Origin: Mucilaginibacter flavidus
GTDB lineage: Bacteria > Bacteroidota > Bacteroidia > Sphingobacteriales > Sphingobacteriaceae
Direction of reading: 5' to 3'
Assembly (NCBI RefSeq): GCF_024055575.1
Contig: NZ_JAMXOE010000023.1
Location: forward strand, 1-64,000
DNA: 64,000 bases
Under the pieces are notes generated by a model, which saw nothing but the letters and a program-made list of their open reading frames with translations, was not told the DNA's origin and made no database searches. Position 1 is the stretch's first letter. Each line of letters starts with the position of its first letter. A program made the translations under genes and the position numbers. Positions 18,037 through 25,860 of this stretch are shown piece after piece.

Positions 18037-18080
18037 GTAGGCAGTTGGCAGTAATTGAAAAAAAACTGCCAACTGCCTAC
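18037..18080. terminator. hairpin between convergent genes, GGCAGTTGGCAGT word
   Basis: GTAGGCAGTTGGCAGT (18037-18052) pairs perfectly with ACTGCCAACTGCCTAC (18065-18080) around an A-rich loop. It separates convergent genes and probably terminates one or both. The same word is seen near 41470-41550. Confidence 0.7.
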
Positions 18081-18560
18081 TCACAACTGCCCACTGATTT
18101 CCCCAAACAACTCCTTTACGGCTTTTTCCCGGTAAGTAAATATTTTTTCAATTTGTTTGCCTACGTATACCGTATTGGTCAGCCTGCCTATTGGCCCGAA
18201 TGGCATGGCGTAGTATAAAATATCGTTCATCAATACGCCGCCTTTTATCGCTTTAAAATGATGCTCATGATGCCATAAAGCATACGGACCAAAGCGCTGT
18301 TCATCTACAAAATATTCACCTTCCTTAACGTGCGTTATTTCGGTCATCCAGTTCAGCTTTATGCCTAATAAGGGTGAAATTTTGTAGGTGATGATCATGC
18401 CCTCGTACATCTTGGTATTAGGGGCATAGTCTGATGTCACAACAAACTTCATGTCATTAGGCGTAATCTTTGCCAGGTTTAACGGCGAGGAGAAAAAGTC
18501 CCAAGCCTGTTCTAAGCTGATGGGTATGGCTTGTTCGGTTTTTAATACGTATGATTTCAC
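18081..18560 (-). CDS. SRPBCC (START-like) ligand-binding family protein
   Basis: A 159-residue single-domain protein of the SRPBCC/Bet v1-like fold, which binds hydrophobic ligands; members act in many settings, so no function can be given. The sequence shows the usual starting strand (YVLKTEQAIPISLEQAWDFFSSP, here residues 4-26), the FEG-like MYEGMIITYKISPLLG and a closing helix. The start is GTG at 18560; no ATG lies nearby. It is followed in the same direction by no gene and preceded by a GNAT gene 46 bases upstream, so it may be the last gene of the sulfurtransferase-GNAT-SRPBCC run. Confidence 0.8.
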   Translation of the reverse strand: MKSYVLKTEQAIPISLEQAWDFFSSPLNLAKITPNDMKFVVTSDYAPNTKMYEGMIITYKISPLLGIKLNWMTEITHVKEGEYFVDEQRFGPYALWHHEHHFKAIKGGVLMNDILYYAMPFGPIGRLTNTVYVGKQIEKIFTYREKAVKELFGEISGQL

Positions 18561-18606
18561 GTTGTAAGTTACGGTAATATATGTGCGGCGGTTTTAATTA
18601 TATTTA

Positions 18607-19071
18607 TTAATTAAGCCCCAGTCGCATCTCCAGCAGGTGCCCCTTAAATCCCGCTTTTTCATAAGCCTTTAGCGCGGGCTGATTTTGGTGGTAAACTTCC
18701 AGCCGCAGCTCCCTGATATCTTGTGAAAGTGCCCATGCTTTCAGTGCCTCCAATACTTTGTTGTTCACACCTTTGCCGCGATGTTCCGGCTTGGTGTACA
18801 TAAAACCAAGGTAACAATACCGTGAATGCTTCAGGTAGCTTTTGGGTATCATTATCCGGGCATATCCGGAGCCAACTAATTCACCATCAAGTTCGGCAAC
18901 AATTACTTCCACATCAGGCGCGGTAATCATCAGCCCCAAATCATAATAATGAATTTCGCCCTCCTTTAAAGTCGGGTCAAAAGGGCGTTCGGCTGTAATA
19001 ATACCTTGTTCGAAGGTTAGCAATATGTCAAGGTCTGCCGGGCGGGCAGACCTTGTAATTATTTCACCCAT
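18607..19071 (-). CDS. GNAT family N-acetyltransferase
   Basis: A 154-residue acetyl-CoA dependent acyltransferase; the acceptor is unknown. The core motif is YTKPEHRGKGVNNKVLEALKAW (about residues 87-108, acetyl-CoA loop RGKG), with NQPALKAYEKAGF near the C-terminus, both typical. I place the start at the ATG at 19071 (MGEIITRSARPADL), because an upstream in-frame extension to 19212 would overlap the sulfurtransferase gene by 139 bases and reads as its shadow. The start is two bases past the stop of that gene, so the two are probably translated from one mRNA. Confidence 0.85.
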   Translation of the reverse strand: MGEIITRSARPADLDILLTFEQGIITAERPFDPTLKEGEIHYYDLGLMITAPDVEVIVAELDGELVGSGYARIMIPKSYLKHSRYCYLGFMYTKPEHRGKGVNNKVLEALKAWALSQDIRELRLEVYHQNQPALKAYEKAGFKGHLLEMRLGLN

Positions 19072-19073
19072 AT

Positions 19074-19913
19074 TTAAAACCGCTCGCTGGTAGCCATTGG
19101 TAAATCTCTTCTCGACCATTCGCTCCACGAGCCCACATACAATTTGGGTTCGGTAATTCCGGCGTAAGCCATCCCCAGCAAGGTATGGCAGGCGGTAACG
19201 CCGGAGCCGCAATGTACAATCACATCCTCTTCCGCCACGCTGCCAATGGTATCGTGATACATGCTCCGCAAAATTTCGGCAGGTAAAAATTTGCCATCGG
19301 CATCAAGGTTCAACACATAGGGCAAATTTGCCGCACCCGGAATATGGCCGGCAATTAAGTCGATGGGTTCGGTTTGGCCAAGATAACGCGGGCTTTCCCT
19401 TACATCTATAACAACGCGGCTATCGTCCTGTGCGGCTTCGCCAGCTTCTTCAATATCAACGGTGCCCGCATAGTAGCCATGCACCGGGTAAGGCTTTGCG
19501 GCTTTGGGTTGGTAGTCATCTTTATTTAGTTCGATGCCCGCCCTGTTAGCTGCCTGCAAGCCGCCGTTTAACACCTGCAGTCGTTTGTGACCAATGGCCC
19601 GCAACATCCACCATAAACGCGCCGCGCTAAACGCACCCGATTTATCGTCGTAAATAATTACATGGCTTTCGGGGGTAACGCCCCAACTTCCCAGTAAAGC
19701 AGCAAAGGCTTCGACGTCTGGCAAAGGATGTCGCCCGCCTTGTGAGGCGTCAGTTACTTTGGCCGCCAGATGCTTGTCTAAATCGGCATAAATGGCGTTT
19801 TTTAAATGGCCGGCAAGGTAGCGCTGGTGCGAGTCGGCACCGCCCCGGGCATCGATGAGGATGGTATTAGCGCCGGCAAAAGCCGGATCGTTGATTTCAA
19901 TTAGTGGCGACAT
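19074..19913 (-). CDS. sseA: rhodanese-type sulfurtransferase (3-mercaptopyruvate/thiosulfate type)
   Basis: A 279-residue tandem rhodanese. The N-terminal inactive domain (about 1-125) has IDARGGADSHQRYLAGHLKNA; the C-terminal active domain (about 150-279) has the DVRESPRYLG segment and catalytic Cys235 in the loop CGSGVTA. The CGSGVTA loop is that of 3-mercaptopyruvate sulfurtransferases, whereas thiosulfate rhodaneses usually have CRKGVT, so the former is more likely. It moves sulfur to cyanide or thiols in cyanide and cysteine metabolism. No signal peptide is seen, so it is cytoplasmic. It heads the small minus-strand run that includes a GNAT gene. Confidence 0.85.
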   Translation of the reverse strand: MSPLIEINDPAFAGANTILIDARGGADSHQRYLAGHLKNAIYADLDKHLAAKVTDASQGGRHPLPDVEAFAALLGSWGVTPESHVIIYDDKSGAFSAARLWWMLRAIGHKRLQVLNGGLQAANRAGIELNKDDYQPKAAKPYPVHGYYAGTVDIEEAGEAAQDDSRVVIDVRESPRYLGQTEPIDLIAGHIPGAANLPYVLNLDADGKFLPAEILRSMYHDTIGSVAEEDVIVHCGSGVTACHTLLGMAYAGITEPKLYVGSWSEWSRRDLPMATSERF

Positions 19914-19940
19914 AGCTGCTTTGATATTTAGTGGTAAAGA

Positions 19941-20031
19941 GAACCAAGAGTCAAGAATCAGGAACCAAGATGAAAGCCGGCGTGTTTGATCGTCCTATCT
20001 TGATTCTTGGCTCTTGGTTCTTGACTCTCTC
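19941..20031. repeat. intergenic word repeat, ACCAAGAGTCAAGAATC type
   Basis: AGAACCAAGAGTCAAGAAT (about 19940-19958) faces ATTCTTGGCTCTTGGTTCT (about 20002-20020) with one mismatch in nineteen bases; both arms extend imperfectly with further copies of AACCAAGA and GACTCTC words. It lies in the gap between two minus-strand genes. Confidence 0.7.
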
Positions 20032-20078
20032 CCATATAAATATCAAATATAGCCACACCGAAATTGTTTTCAGCAATT

Positions 20079-20552
20079 TTACTGAACCATTTTATTGGCA
20101 CAGTACGAACTGGCAAAAGCTTCGGGCTTAGCCTTAAACACAAAACCCATACTCAGGATGTAGCCCATGGCCTCGTGCAGGGCCTGGTTGCTTTTAAACA
20201 TCGGGTTGGTGTTAATGTCGGCATGCACCTCAAGGTCAACTTCATACAGGTCGAGCAAGTCGCAAAGTTTGTAGGCAATGTCGATTGATTTTTGCACCTC
20301 GTTCAGCATTCTTTCTTTAATGCTCATTTTTTGCGAAGTGCGTTCCTGGTGGATAAACATAAACCCGCCACGTTGTTCGCGCAAAAAAACAATTACGGTT
20401 GCAAAATCAGTTACTGCGCCTTTTACCTGCGAGTCGGTGCCGATGCAAACTTTAAGCTTGTTGCCCAGGTTGGTTTCCCGTTCAATGGCCCGTTCAACTT
20501 CTTCTAAGATGGGCGAATTAATAACCTCGCCGCTAAATTTTCTCCAGGTCAT
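20079..20552 (-). CDS. YkuK/DUF458-like RNase H-fold protein
   Basis: A 157-residue protein of the DUF458 (YkuK) family, whose members adopt an RNase H-like fold; the biological role is not settled. The sequence has KVCIGTDSQVKGAVTDFATVIVF (about residues 34-56, with the first acidic residue in GTDSQ), then RMLNEVQKSIDIAY and DLEVHADINTNPMFKSN (about 105-120), which hold the other acidic residues expected of the fold. The length is typical. No signal peptide. It stands alone in a minus-strand gap, about 165 bases from the sulfurtransferase start. Confidence 0.72.
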   Translation of the reverse strand: MTWRKFSGEVINSPILEEVERAIERETNLGNKLKVCIGTDSQVKGAVTDFATVIVFLREQRGGFMFIHQERTSQKMSIKERMLNEVQKSIDIAYKLCDLLDLYEVDLEVHADINTNPMFKSNQALHEAMGYILSMGFVFKAKPEAFASSYCANKMVQ

Positions 20553-20974
20553 AAATTTATATTTAGGTGGTAAATTTTAGCTGACCTTTTTACGGTCTAT
20601 AAAAATAAGCGATAACGTTCCATATAAACGTTACTATGGTGTGATTTATTTGTTAACATTTAGCTGAATATTAACAGGTTGTGAAGTAGTTTATGGTGGA
20701 TGGTTCATAGTTCATAGCAGTTGCATTGGCCGGGATATAAATAATCTCAAGCCAAGCCGACAATGAACGATGGATAAATAATCAATGAAATCTCTAAAAC
20801 AGCAATCGGTGAAATCATCTTCCAATCGGTGCAACGGCAAAGCACTCTTGAGCGCCTATTGAAACAAACAACTGCGAAAAATCCCAACAAATAAAAACAG
20901 GTGAGATCAGCATATAATCCGTGAAATCACAACAATAATTTTATCCTATCTTTAACCTATAAACCCTTAACCCA
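20553..20974. other. intergenic region, no gene found
   Basis: AT-rich spacer between divergent genes. It holds low-complexity words (GTTCATAGTTCATAG at about 20705, AATCGGTGAAATCATC near 20805 and ATCCGTGAAATCAC near 20917). TATCTTTA (20947-20954) resembles the TAnnTTTG -7 element with one mismatch, 20 bases before the M13 peptidase ATG. Nothing coding was seen. Confidence 0.5.
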
Positions 20975-23023
20975 ATGAGATTAGCAAAATACTTCTTACT
21001 TGCTTTGCCTGTGGTAATTTTAGCCGGTTGCAAGCAGCCTAAAACGTCATCCGAAGCCGACGCTCCGAAGCGTACTGTGTTTTTTGATAAAAGCGGTATG
21101 GATACTTCGGTAAAGCCGGGCGACAATTTCTTTTTATATGCCAACGGTAAGTGGATAAAGGATACCCAAATACCGCCAAGCGAAAATAGCTGGGGACTGG
21201 GCAACATACTTTATAACGATAACCAAAAGCACCTGCACAGTATTTTGGATGATATATCAGTAAACGACAACCCCACTGGCAGCAAAGAACAAAAAGTTGC
21301 AGATCTGTATAAAAGCGGCATGGATACCGCCACCATAAACAAACTTGGCTACGACCCGGTGAAACAATTACTGGCTAAAATTGATGTAGTAAAGGATTAT
21401 AAAGACCTGGTAAACCTCGCTGCAACTGGTTTTAAGGATGGCGATGGCTTTTTATTGGGCTTTTATGTATCGCCTGATGATAAAATCAGCTCGAAAAACG
21501 TGCCCCATTTCGATCAAACAGGGTTAACGCTTCCAGAAAAGGGCTACTACTTTAATACCGATTCGGCATCAAAAAAAATACGCGGTGAATATGTTAAATA
21601 CATAACCAAGCTTTTTACGCTGACAGGCATCGACCCTACAATGGCGGCTTCAAAAGCGGATGGGATTTTAAAGCTGGAAACCGCGATTGCAGGCGCGAGC
21701 CTAAGCCCGGTTGAATTGCGAGACCCGCAAAAAAACTACAACAAGTTTACCGTTGGCGATTTTCAAAAACTGATACCGGATTTAGATATTCCCGGCGCCT
21801 TCCAGTTGATGGGTTTGAAGACAGACACCGTTTTGGTTGGGCAGCCGCACTACTACAAAGCGTTGGACTCATTGCTGAAAAGTCAGCCGATATCTGTTTG
21901 GAAGGACAAGGAATATTTTGGCGTGCTTGATGGTGCAGCAACATCGTTAAGTAAAAATTTTGCTGACGCTCATTTTGAGTTTTATGGTAAAACGCTAAAC
22001 GGCCAGAAAAAACAAAAAGAACGCTGGAAAACTATCGTTGCTAAAGTTGATGACGGCCTGGGCGAATTGCTGGGGCAATTGTATGTGCAAAGGTATTTTA
22101 CACCCGAAGCTAAACAGCGTATGCTTAGCCTGGTAAATAACCTCCAAAACGCATACCGCGACCGTATAGAAAAGCTTGACTGGATGAGTCCTGAAACCAA
22201 AAAGAGTGCAATTGCCAAGTTGGATATCATCACCAAAAAAATAGGTTATCCCGACAAATGGAAAACCTATGACGATGTTGAAATTAACAAGGATACCTAT
22301 TACACCAACCTGCAATCAATAGCGAAGCATAATTATAATGAGCAGATCAAAAAAGTGAACAAGCCGGTCGACAGATCGGAATGGAGTATGACACCGCCGA
22401 CAGTTGATGCCTATTATAACCCAACCTTCAACGAAATAGTGTTCCCGGCCGGGATATTGCAATACCCGTTTTTTGATAATGATGCCGATGATGCCATTAA
22501 CTATGGCGCTATAGGCCTGGTAATTGGTCACGAACTTACGCATGGGTTTGATGACCAGGGCCGTCAGTATGATAAGGACGGGAACCTGAAAGACTGGTGG
22601 ACAAAAGAAGATGCCGATAAATTTAAAAGCAAAGTGCAGGTAATGATTAACCAGTACAACGGCTTTACTGTTTTAAACAATGTGCATGTAAACGGCAGTT
22701 TAACCCAGGGCGAAAATCTTGCCGATATTGGTGGATTGGCCATTGCCTACCAGGCATTTAAAAACACCCCCGAAGGCAAAAGTGACAGAAAAATTGATGG
22801 TTTTACACCTGATCAGCGTTTCTTTCTGTCGTGCGCGCAGGTATGGCGGGCAAAGCGCAGCGACGAGTTAACAAGGATGTTAATTAACGTAGATCCGCAT
22901 TCGCCGGGTATGTGCCGCGTAATTGGGCCCGTATCAAACATGCCCGAGTTTTACAAGGCATTTAATATAAAACCGGGTGATAAAATGTATAGGGAAGAAA
23001 AGGATAGGGTAAAGGTTTGGTAG
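20975..23023 (+). CDS. M13 family zinc metallopeptidase lipoprotein (PepO-like)
   Basis: A neprilysin-like zinc peptidase that cleaves short peptides. The 682 residues open with a lipoprotein signal (LLALPVVILAGC, lipid Cys19), so the enzyme is anchored in the envelope and faces the periplasm or surface. The N-terminal domain with the family block PGDNFFLYANGKW (about 48-60) is complete. The zinc site HELTH lies at 519-523 with the downstream ENLADIGG (Glu580), and the final block has CRVIGPVSNMPEFYKAF, all as in intact M13 enzymes. It is followed within 5 bases of its stop by the DUF695-like gene. Confidence 0.93.
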   Translation: MRLAKYFLLALPVVILAGCKQPKTSSEADAPKRTVFFDKSGMDTSVKPGDNFFLYANGKWIKDTQIPPSENSWGLGNILYNDNQKHLHSILDDISVNDNPTGSKEQKVADLYKSGMDTATINKLGYDPVKQLLAKIDVVKDYKDLVNLAATGFKDGDGFLLGFYVSPDDKISSKNVPHFDQTGLTLPEKGYYFNTDSASKKIRGEYVKYITKLFTLTGIDPTMAASKADGILKLETAIAGASLSPVELRDPQKNYNKFTVGDFQKLIPDLDIPGAFQLMGLKTDTVLVGQPHYYKALDSLLKSQPISVWKDKEYFGVLDGAATSLSKNFADAHFEFYGKTLNGQKKQKERWKTIVAKVDDGLGELLGQLYVQRYFTPEAKQRMLSLVNNLQNAYRDRIEKLDWMSPETKKSAIAKLDIITKKIGYPDKWKTYDDVEINKDTYYTNLQSIAKHNYNEQIKKVNKPVDRSEWSMTPPTVDAYYNPTFNEIVFPAGILQYPFFDNDADDAINYGAIGLVIGHELTHGFDDQGRQYDKDGNLKDWWTKEDADKFKSKVQVMINQYNGFTVLNNVHVNGSLTQGENLADIGGLAIAYQAFKNTPEGKSDRKIDGFTPDQRFFLSCAQVWRAKRSDELTRMLINVDPHSPGMCRVIGPVSNMPEFYKAFNIKPGDKMYREEKDRVKVW

Positions 23024-23028
23024 AATAT

Positions 23029-23490
23029 ATGGAACAGTTTAGGGTCATAATTCCGGATGAAAAATATACCGTACTCGAATTTTTGCAGGAGGACTCTCCG
23101 GGTGTTGCGCTTATTAATAGGGCGCTTAGAACTTTCGAAGCAAAGGTGGTTTTTGGCTGGCATCTTTCATTGATGATTGATTTTGAAGATATCATAGAAA
23201 ATGGTATGCCTTCTCAACAGGAGCGAAATGTTTTGGATGAGTTCGAAGAACGATTCAGTTCATTGTTAAAAGGTACTGATTTGGAAAAACCGAACGCATT
23301 GTTTTTAGCTCGCATTACCTGGAATAAAACCCGCGAACTAATTTGGCGGATTTACGAACCGGAAGCAGCAAATAAACTACTTGAAACTATTATTGAACAG
23401 AATCAATTTTCAAGAACGTTCGATTACCGGCTGGAATGTGATAAGGATTGGAAATTAGCTGAATGGCATTTAGCGGAACACAAAAAATAA
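23029..23490 (+). CDS. DUF695-like small protein
   Basis: A 153-residue cytoplasmic protein, most like the DUF695 family (alpha/beta, function unknown). It has GMPSQQERNVLDEFEERFSSLL (about 60-80), the strand FLARITWNKTRELIWRIYE and a closing ECDKDWKLAEWHL, in the order seen in that family. I prefer the ATG at 23029, five bases past the M13 stop; a TTG at 23017 would overlap that gene. Likely cotranscribed with the peptidase, but no functional link is known. Confidence 0.65.
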   Translation: MEQFRVIIPDEKYTVLEFLQEDSPGVALINRALRTFEAKVVFGWHLSLMIDFEDIIENGMPSQQERNVLDEFEERFSSLLKGTDLEKPNALFLARITWNKTRELIWRIYEPEAANKLLETIIEQNQFSRTFDYRLECDKDWKLAEWHLAEHKK

Positions 23491-23543
23491 CGATTGCTTG
23501 GCGCATAGGTTTCGCACCTCCGGAGCGAAAAATTCTCTCGTGT

Positions 23544-23717
23544 TTTTTTCTACCAATATTTGCCCCCGATGGGGGCTGATTAGCATGTGCGATTCCGCTC
23601 GCTGGGGAAATAGTGGTTTAATTTCCTGACTGACATTATAGCCACAAAAGCGACTCCTTTGGGAGCCCAATATTGGTAGAAAAAACGCGTCACACATTTA
23701 TTGCCCTGTAGGGGCAA
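23544..23717. repeat. REP-like hairpin cluster next to a RAYT gene
   Basis: A perfect 17-base inverted repeat (23544-23560 with 23669-23685, containing TCTACCAATATT) encloses a hairpin GCCCCC-GAT-GGGGGC (23562-23576) and another around 23653-23667. A further hairpin TTGCCC...GGGCAA follows at 23701-23717, and CTCCGGAG is palindromic near 23518-23525. Such GC-rich hairpins beside a small HUH transposase resemble REP elements in arrangement. Confidence 0.65.
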
Positions 23718-23748
23718 CACCTATACGATATGCTTTTACGCAATGTCT

Positions 23749-24210
23749 TTATTCCGGCAACTTGAAAATGTACCGTTCGTGATAATCTACTTCAAACTGT
23801 TTCAAAAACTGTTCGTATTCCTCCAGAAACGTTTTGTGGCGATGATGTCCCTCCTGGTTCAATACGTACTCGGTAACTTTGGCCACATGCGACCGCGAAT
23901 ATGAGAATGCTCCGTAACCCTCCTGCCAATTGAAAACTGCCGGGGTAAATTGCTTATCATTTATCCATTTGGAAGATTCGCTTTTGACAATCCTCATTAA
24001 ATCTGCGAGAGATTGATTGGGCCTGAAACCAAAAAACATATGCATGTGGTCGGGCATGTTGTTTATGGCTAACATTTTATGTCCGTAATTTTGAACTATA
24101 CCTATCATGTATTTTTTTAATTGGTCTTTCCAATCAGGTTGAAATAACGATGCACGGTATTTTACCGCCATCACGCACTGAATATGAATTTGGGTGTAGG
24201 TATTTGCCAT
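23749..24210 (-). CDS. IS200/IS605-type (REP-associated) tyrosine transposase
   Basis: A 153-residue HUH endonuclease of the Y1 transposase family. The metal-binding HUH motif is HMH at 55-57 in MPDHMHMFF, and the likely nucleophile is Tyr115 in VTEYVLNQEGHH. Conserved blocks GYGAFSYSRS (about 98-107) and the final YIF are intact, so the enzyme may be active. Length fits both IS200 TnpA and shorter REP-associated (RAYT) forms. No tnpB partner is present. GC-rich hairpins sit beyond its 3' end (23544-23717) and another, CCCGCA-A-TGCGGG, lies upstream at 24320-24332, which favours a domesticated RAYT type. Confidence 0.82.
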   Translation of the reverse strand: MANTYTQIHIQCVMAVKYRASLFQPDWKDQLKKYMIGIVQNYGHKMLAINNMPDHMHMFFGFRPNQSLADLMRIVKSESSKWINDKQFTPAVFNWQEGYGAFSYSRSHVAKVTEYVLNQEGHHRHKTFLEEYEQFLKQFEVDYHERYIFKLPE

Positions 24211-24319
24211 TTATTCTTAATGATTATTTCCGCAATTTAAATGTTGCACCCACAAAAACAAAAAACCAACCAATAAACTAAATGCCTATATTGCAATATC
24301 AGTTATCCCCGTCGTTGTT

Positions 24320-24332
24320 CCCGCAATGCGGG
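24320..24332. repeat. GC-rich hairpin upstream of the transposase
   Basis: CCCGCA (24320-24325) and TGCGGG (24327-24332) form a compact palindrome. Together with the hairpins at 23544-23717 it brackets the RAYT-type gene. Confidence 0.45.
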
Positions 24333-24371
24333 TAAAACCCAATTAATAAAATTATCTAAAACCGAAAGATT

Positions 24372-25769
24372 ATGTCATCTGATCGCAGAAAATTTATCAA
24401 GCAACTTGGCAGCACCATTGTACTCACATCTGCCTCACTTTCGAGTTTTGCAGCAATGGACGACCATGAGCGGCGACTATTACAGGCCGAAAAACGCTAC
24501 AGCGCCAATGATAAAATTCGGATCGCAACCATCGGCATGGGGATAATGGGTTTTAATGATACACGGGCCGCACTTACCTGTCCAGGCGTTGAACTGGTTG
24601 GCGTATGCGATTTGTACCAGGGCCGGCTGCAGCGCGCCAAAGAAGTTTACGGCAATAATATTTTTATTACGGTTGATTACCACGAAATACTCGACCGTAA
24701 GGATGTTGATGCCGTAATAATTGCCACCAGTGATAACTGGCACAGCACAATAGCAATTGACGCCATGCGCAAAGGCAAAGCCGTTTACAGCGAAAAACCA
24801 ATGGTGCATTACCTGAGCGAGGGCTTGGGTGAAATAAAGGTGCAACAGGAAACCAAAGCGGTTTTCCAGGTGGGTAGTCAGCGCATCAGCAGTGTTGCGT
24901 TTAAAAAAGCTAAAGAACTGTATAAGTCAGGCGCCATCGGGCAGATAAATTCGGTTGAAGCGTCGTTTAACCGCCAAAGTGCGTTGGGTGCGTGGCAGTA
25001 TACAATACCACTCGACGCTGGACCGCAAACAGTGGCATGGGATCGCTACCAGGCACACGCAAAAACCAAGCTGCCTTATGATAGTAACCGATTTTTCCGG
25101 TGGAGAAATTACCGCGAATACGGCACCGGCGTGGCAGGCGACCTTTTTGTGCATTTGCTTACTGGTATTCATTTTTTAACAGATTCAAAAGGCCCCAGCA
25201 AAATATATTCCATTGGCGGCACCTACTACTGGAAAGATGGTCGCAATGTGCCTGATGTTATGAGCGCCGTTATTGAATATCCTGAAACACCGGAGCACCC
25301 AGCCTTCCAGGCAAACCTGCAGGTAAACTTTATCAGCGGCGAAGGCGAGCGCACCTCAACTAAAATTATTGGGTCGGAAGGCGTGATTGATTTATTTGGC
25401 GAGGGCGATGGGTTCACCATCCATAAAAACAAGCTGTCGGTGGCGCCGGGAATTGGCGGCTGGGATTCATTGGCAACTTACCCGGAAGCGATGCAAAAAT
25501 CATTGATGGACGAGTACAATAAAAAATATTCTTCTTCCGACCAACAGCGGCCAACCCTGGCGCCGGTAACTTTCAGCGCCCCACCGGGATACAATGCATC
25601 AAACGAACACTTTGCCAATTTTATGGATTCTATCCGTACCGGCAAACCCGTAGTTGAAGATGCCGTATTTGGTTTCCGTGCAGCGGCCCCGGCGCTATCA
25701 TGCAATGAGAGCTATTTCCAAAACAAAGTTATCCACTGGGATGCGGAGAATATGAAGGTGTTGGGATAG
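24372..25769 (+). CDS. Tat-exported Gfo/Idh/MocA family oxidoreductase
   Basis: A 465-residue NAD(P)-dependent sugar or polyol oxidoreductase of the Gfo/Idh/MocA family. The N-terminus has a twin-arginine signal (SSDRRKFIKQLG, then a hydrophobic stretch STIVLTSASLSSFAA), so it is folded and loaded with cofactor before export. The dinucleotide fold (about 47-160) shows the glycine-rich IGMGIMG near 55-61 and the SEKP block at 140-143 that holds the family's catalytic Lys. The second half is the substrate domain, with a closing FMDSIRTGKP typical of the family. It stands alone; exported members of this group often sit with glycosidases, and here a beta-hexosaminidase is 18 kb away, so no pairing is implied. 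Confidence 0.88.
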   Translation: MSSDRRKFIKQLGSTIVLTSASLSSFAAMDDHERRLLQAEKRYSANDKIRIATIGMGIMGFNDTRAALTCPGVELVGVCDLYQGRLQRAKEVYGNNIFITVDYHEILDRKDVDAVIIATSDNWHSTIAIDAMRKGKAVYSEKPMVHYLSEGLGEIKVQQETKAVFQVGSQRISSVAFKKAKELYKSGAIGQINSVEASFNRQSALGAWQYTIPLDAGPQTVAWDRYQAHAKTKLPYDSNRFFRWRNYREYGTGVAGDLFVHLLTGIHFLTDSKGPSKIYSIGGTYYWKDGRNVPDVMSAVIEYPETPEHPAFQANLQVNFISGEGERTSTKIIGSEGVIDLFGEGDGFTIHKNKLSVAPGIGGWDSLATYPEAMQKSLMDEYNKKYSSSDQQRPTLAPVTFSAPPGYNASNEHFANFMDSIRTGKPVVEDAVFGFRAAAPALSCNESYFQNKVIHWDAENMKVLG

Positions 25770-25770
25770 A

Positions 25771-25857
25771 GGTTAGTGAATTAGAGATTAGTTGAATAGG
25801 GATTGATATTATAAGCTTTTAACTAATCTCTGGTCGCTAATTAACTAATCTCTAATC
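25771..25857. repeat. intergenic word repeat, TTAGAGATTAGTT type
   Basis: ATTAGAGATTAGTT (25780-25793) is the exact reverse complement of AACTAATCTCTAAT (25843-25856). The arms carry additional imperfect TTAGTGAA and TAATTAACTAATC copies. It lies between convergent genes and may terminate them. Confidence 0.7.
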
Positions 25858-25860
25858 AAA

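Noticed and set aside
19072..19212. N-terminal extension of the GNAT gene
   Set aside because: It overlaps the sulfurtransferase reading frame and reads as its shadow; the ATG at 19071 gives the complete GNAT domain.
23749..24332. Complete IS200/IS605 element with ends
   Set aside because: No tnpB and no clear left and right end hairpins at the expected distances; the arrangement fits a lone RAYT-type gene better.
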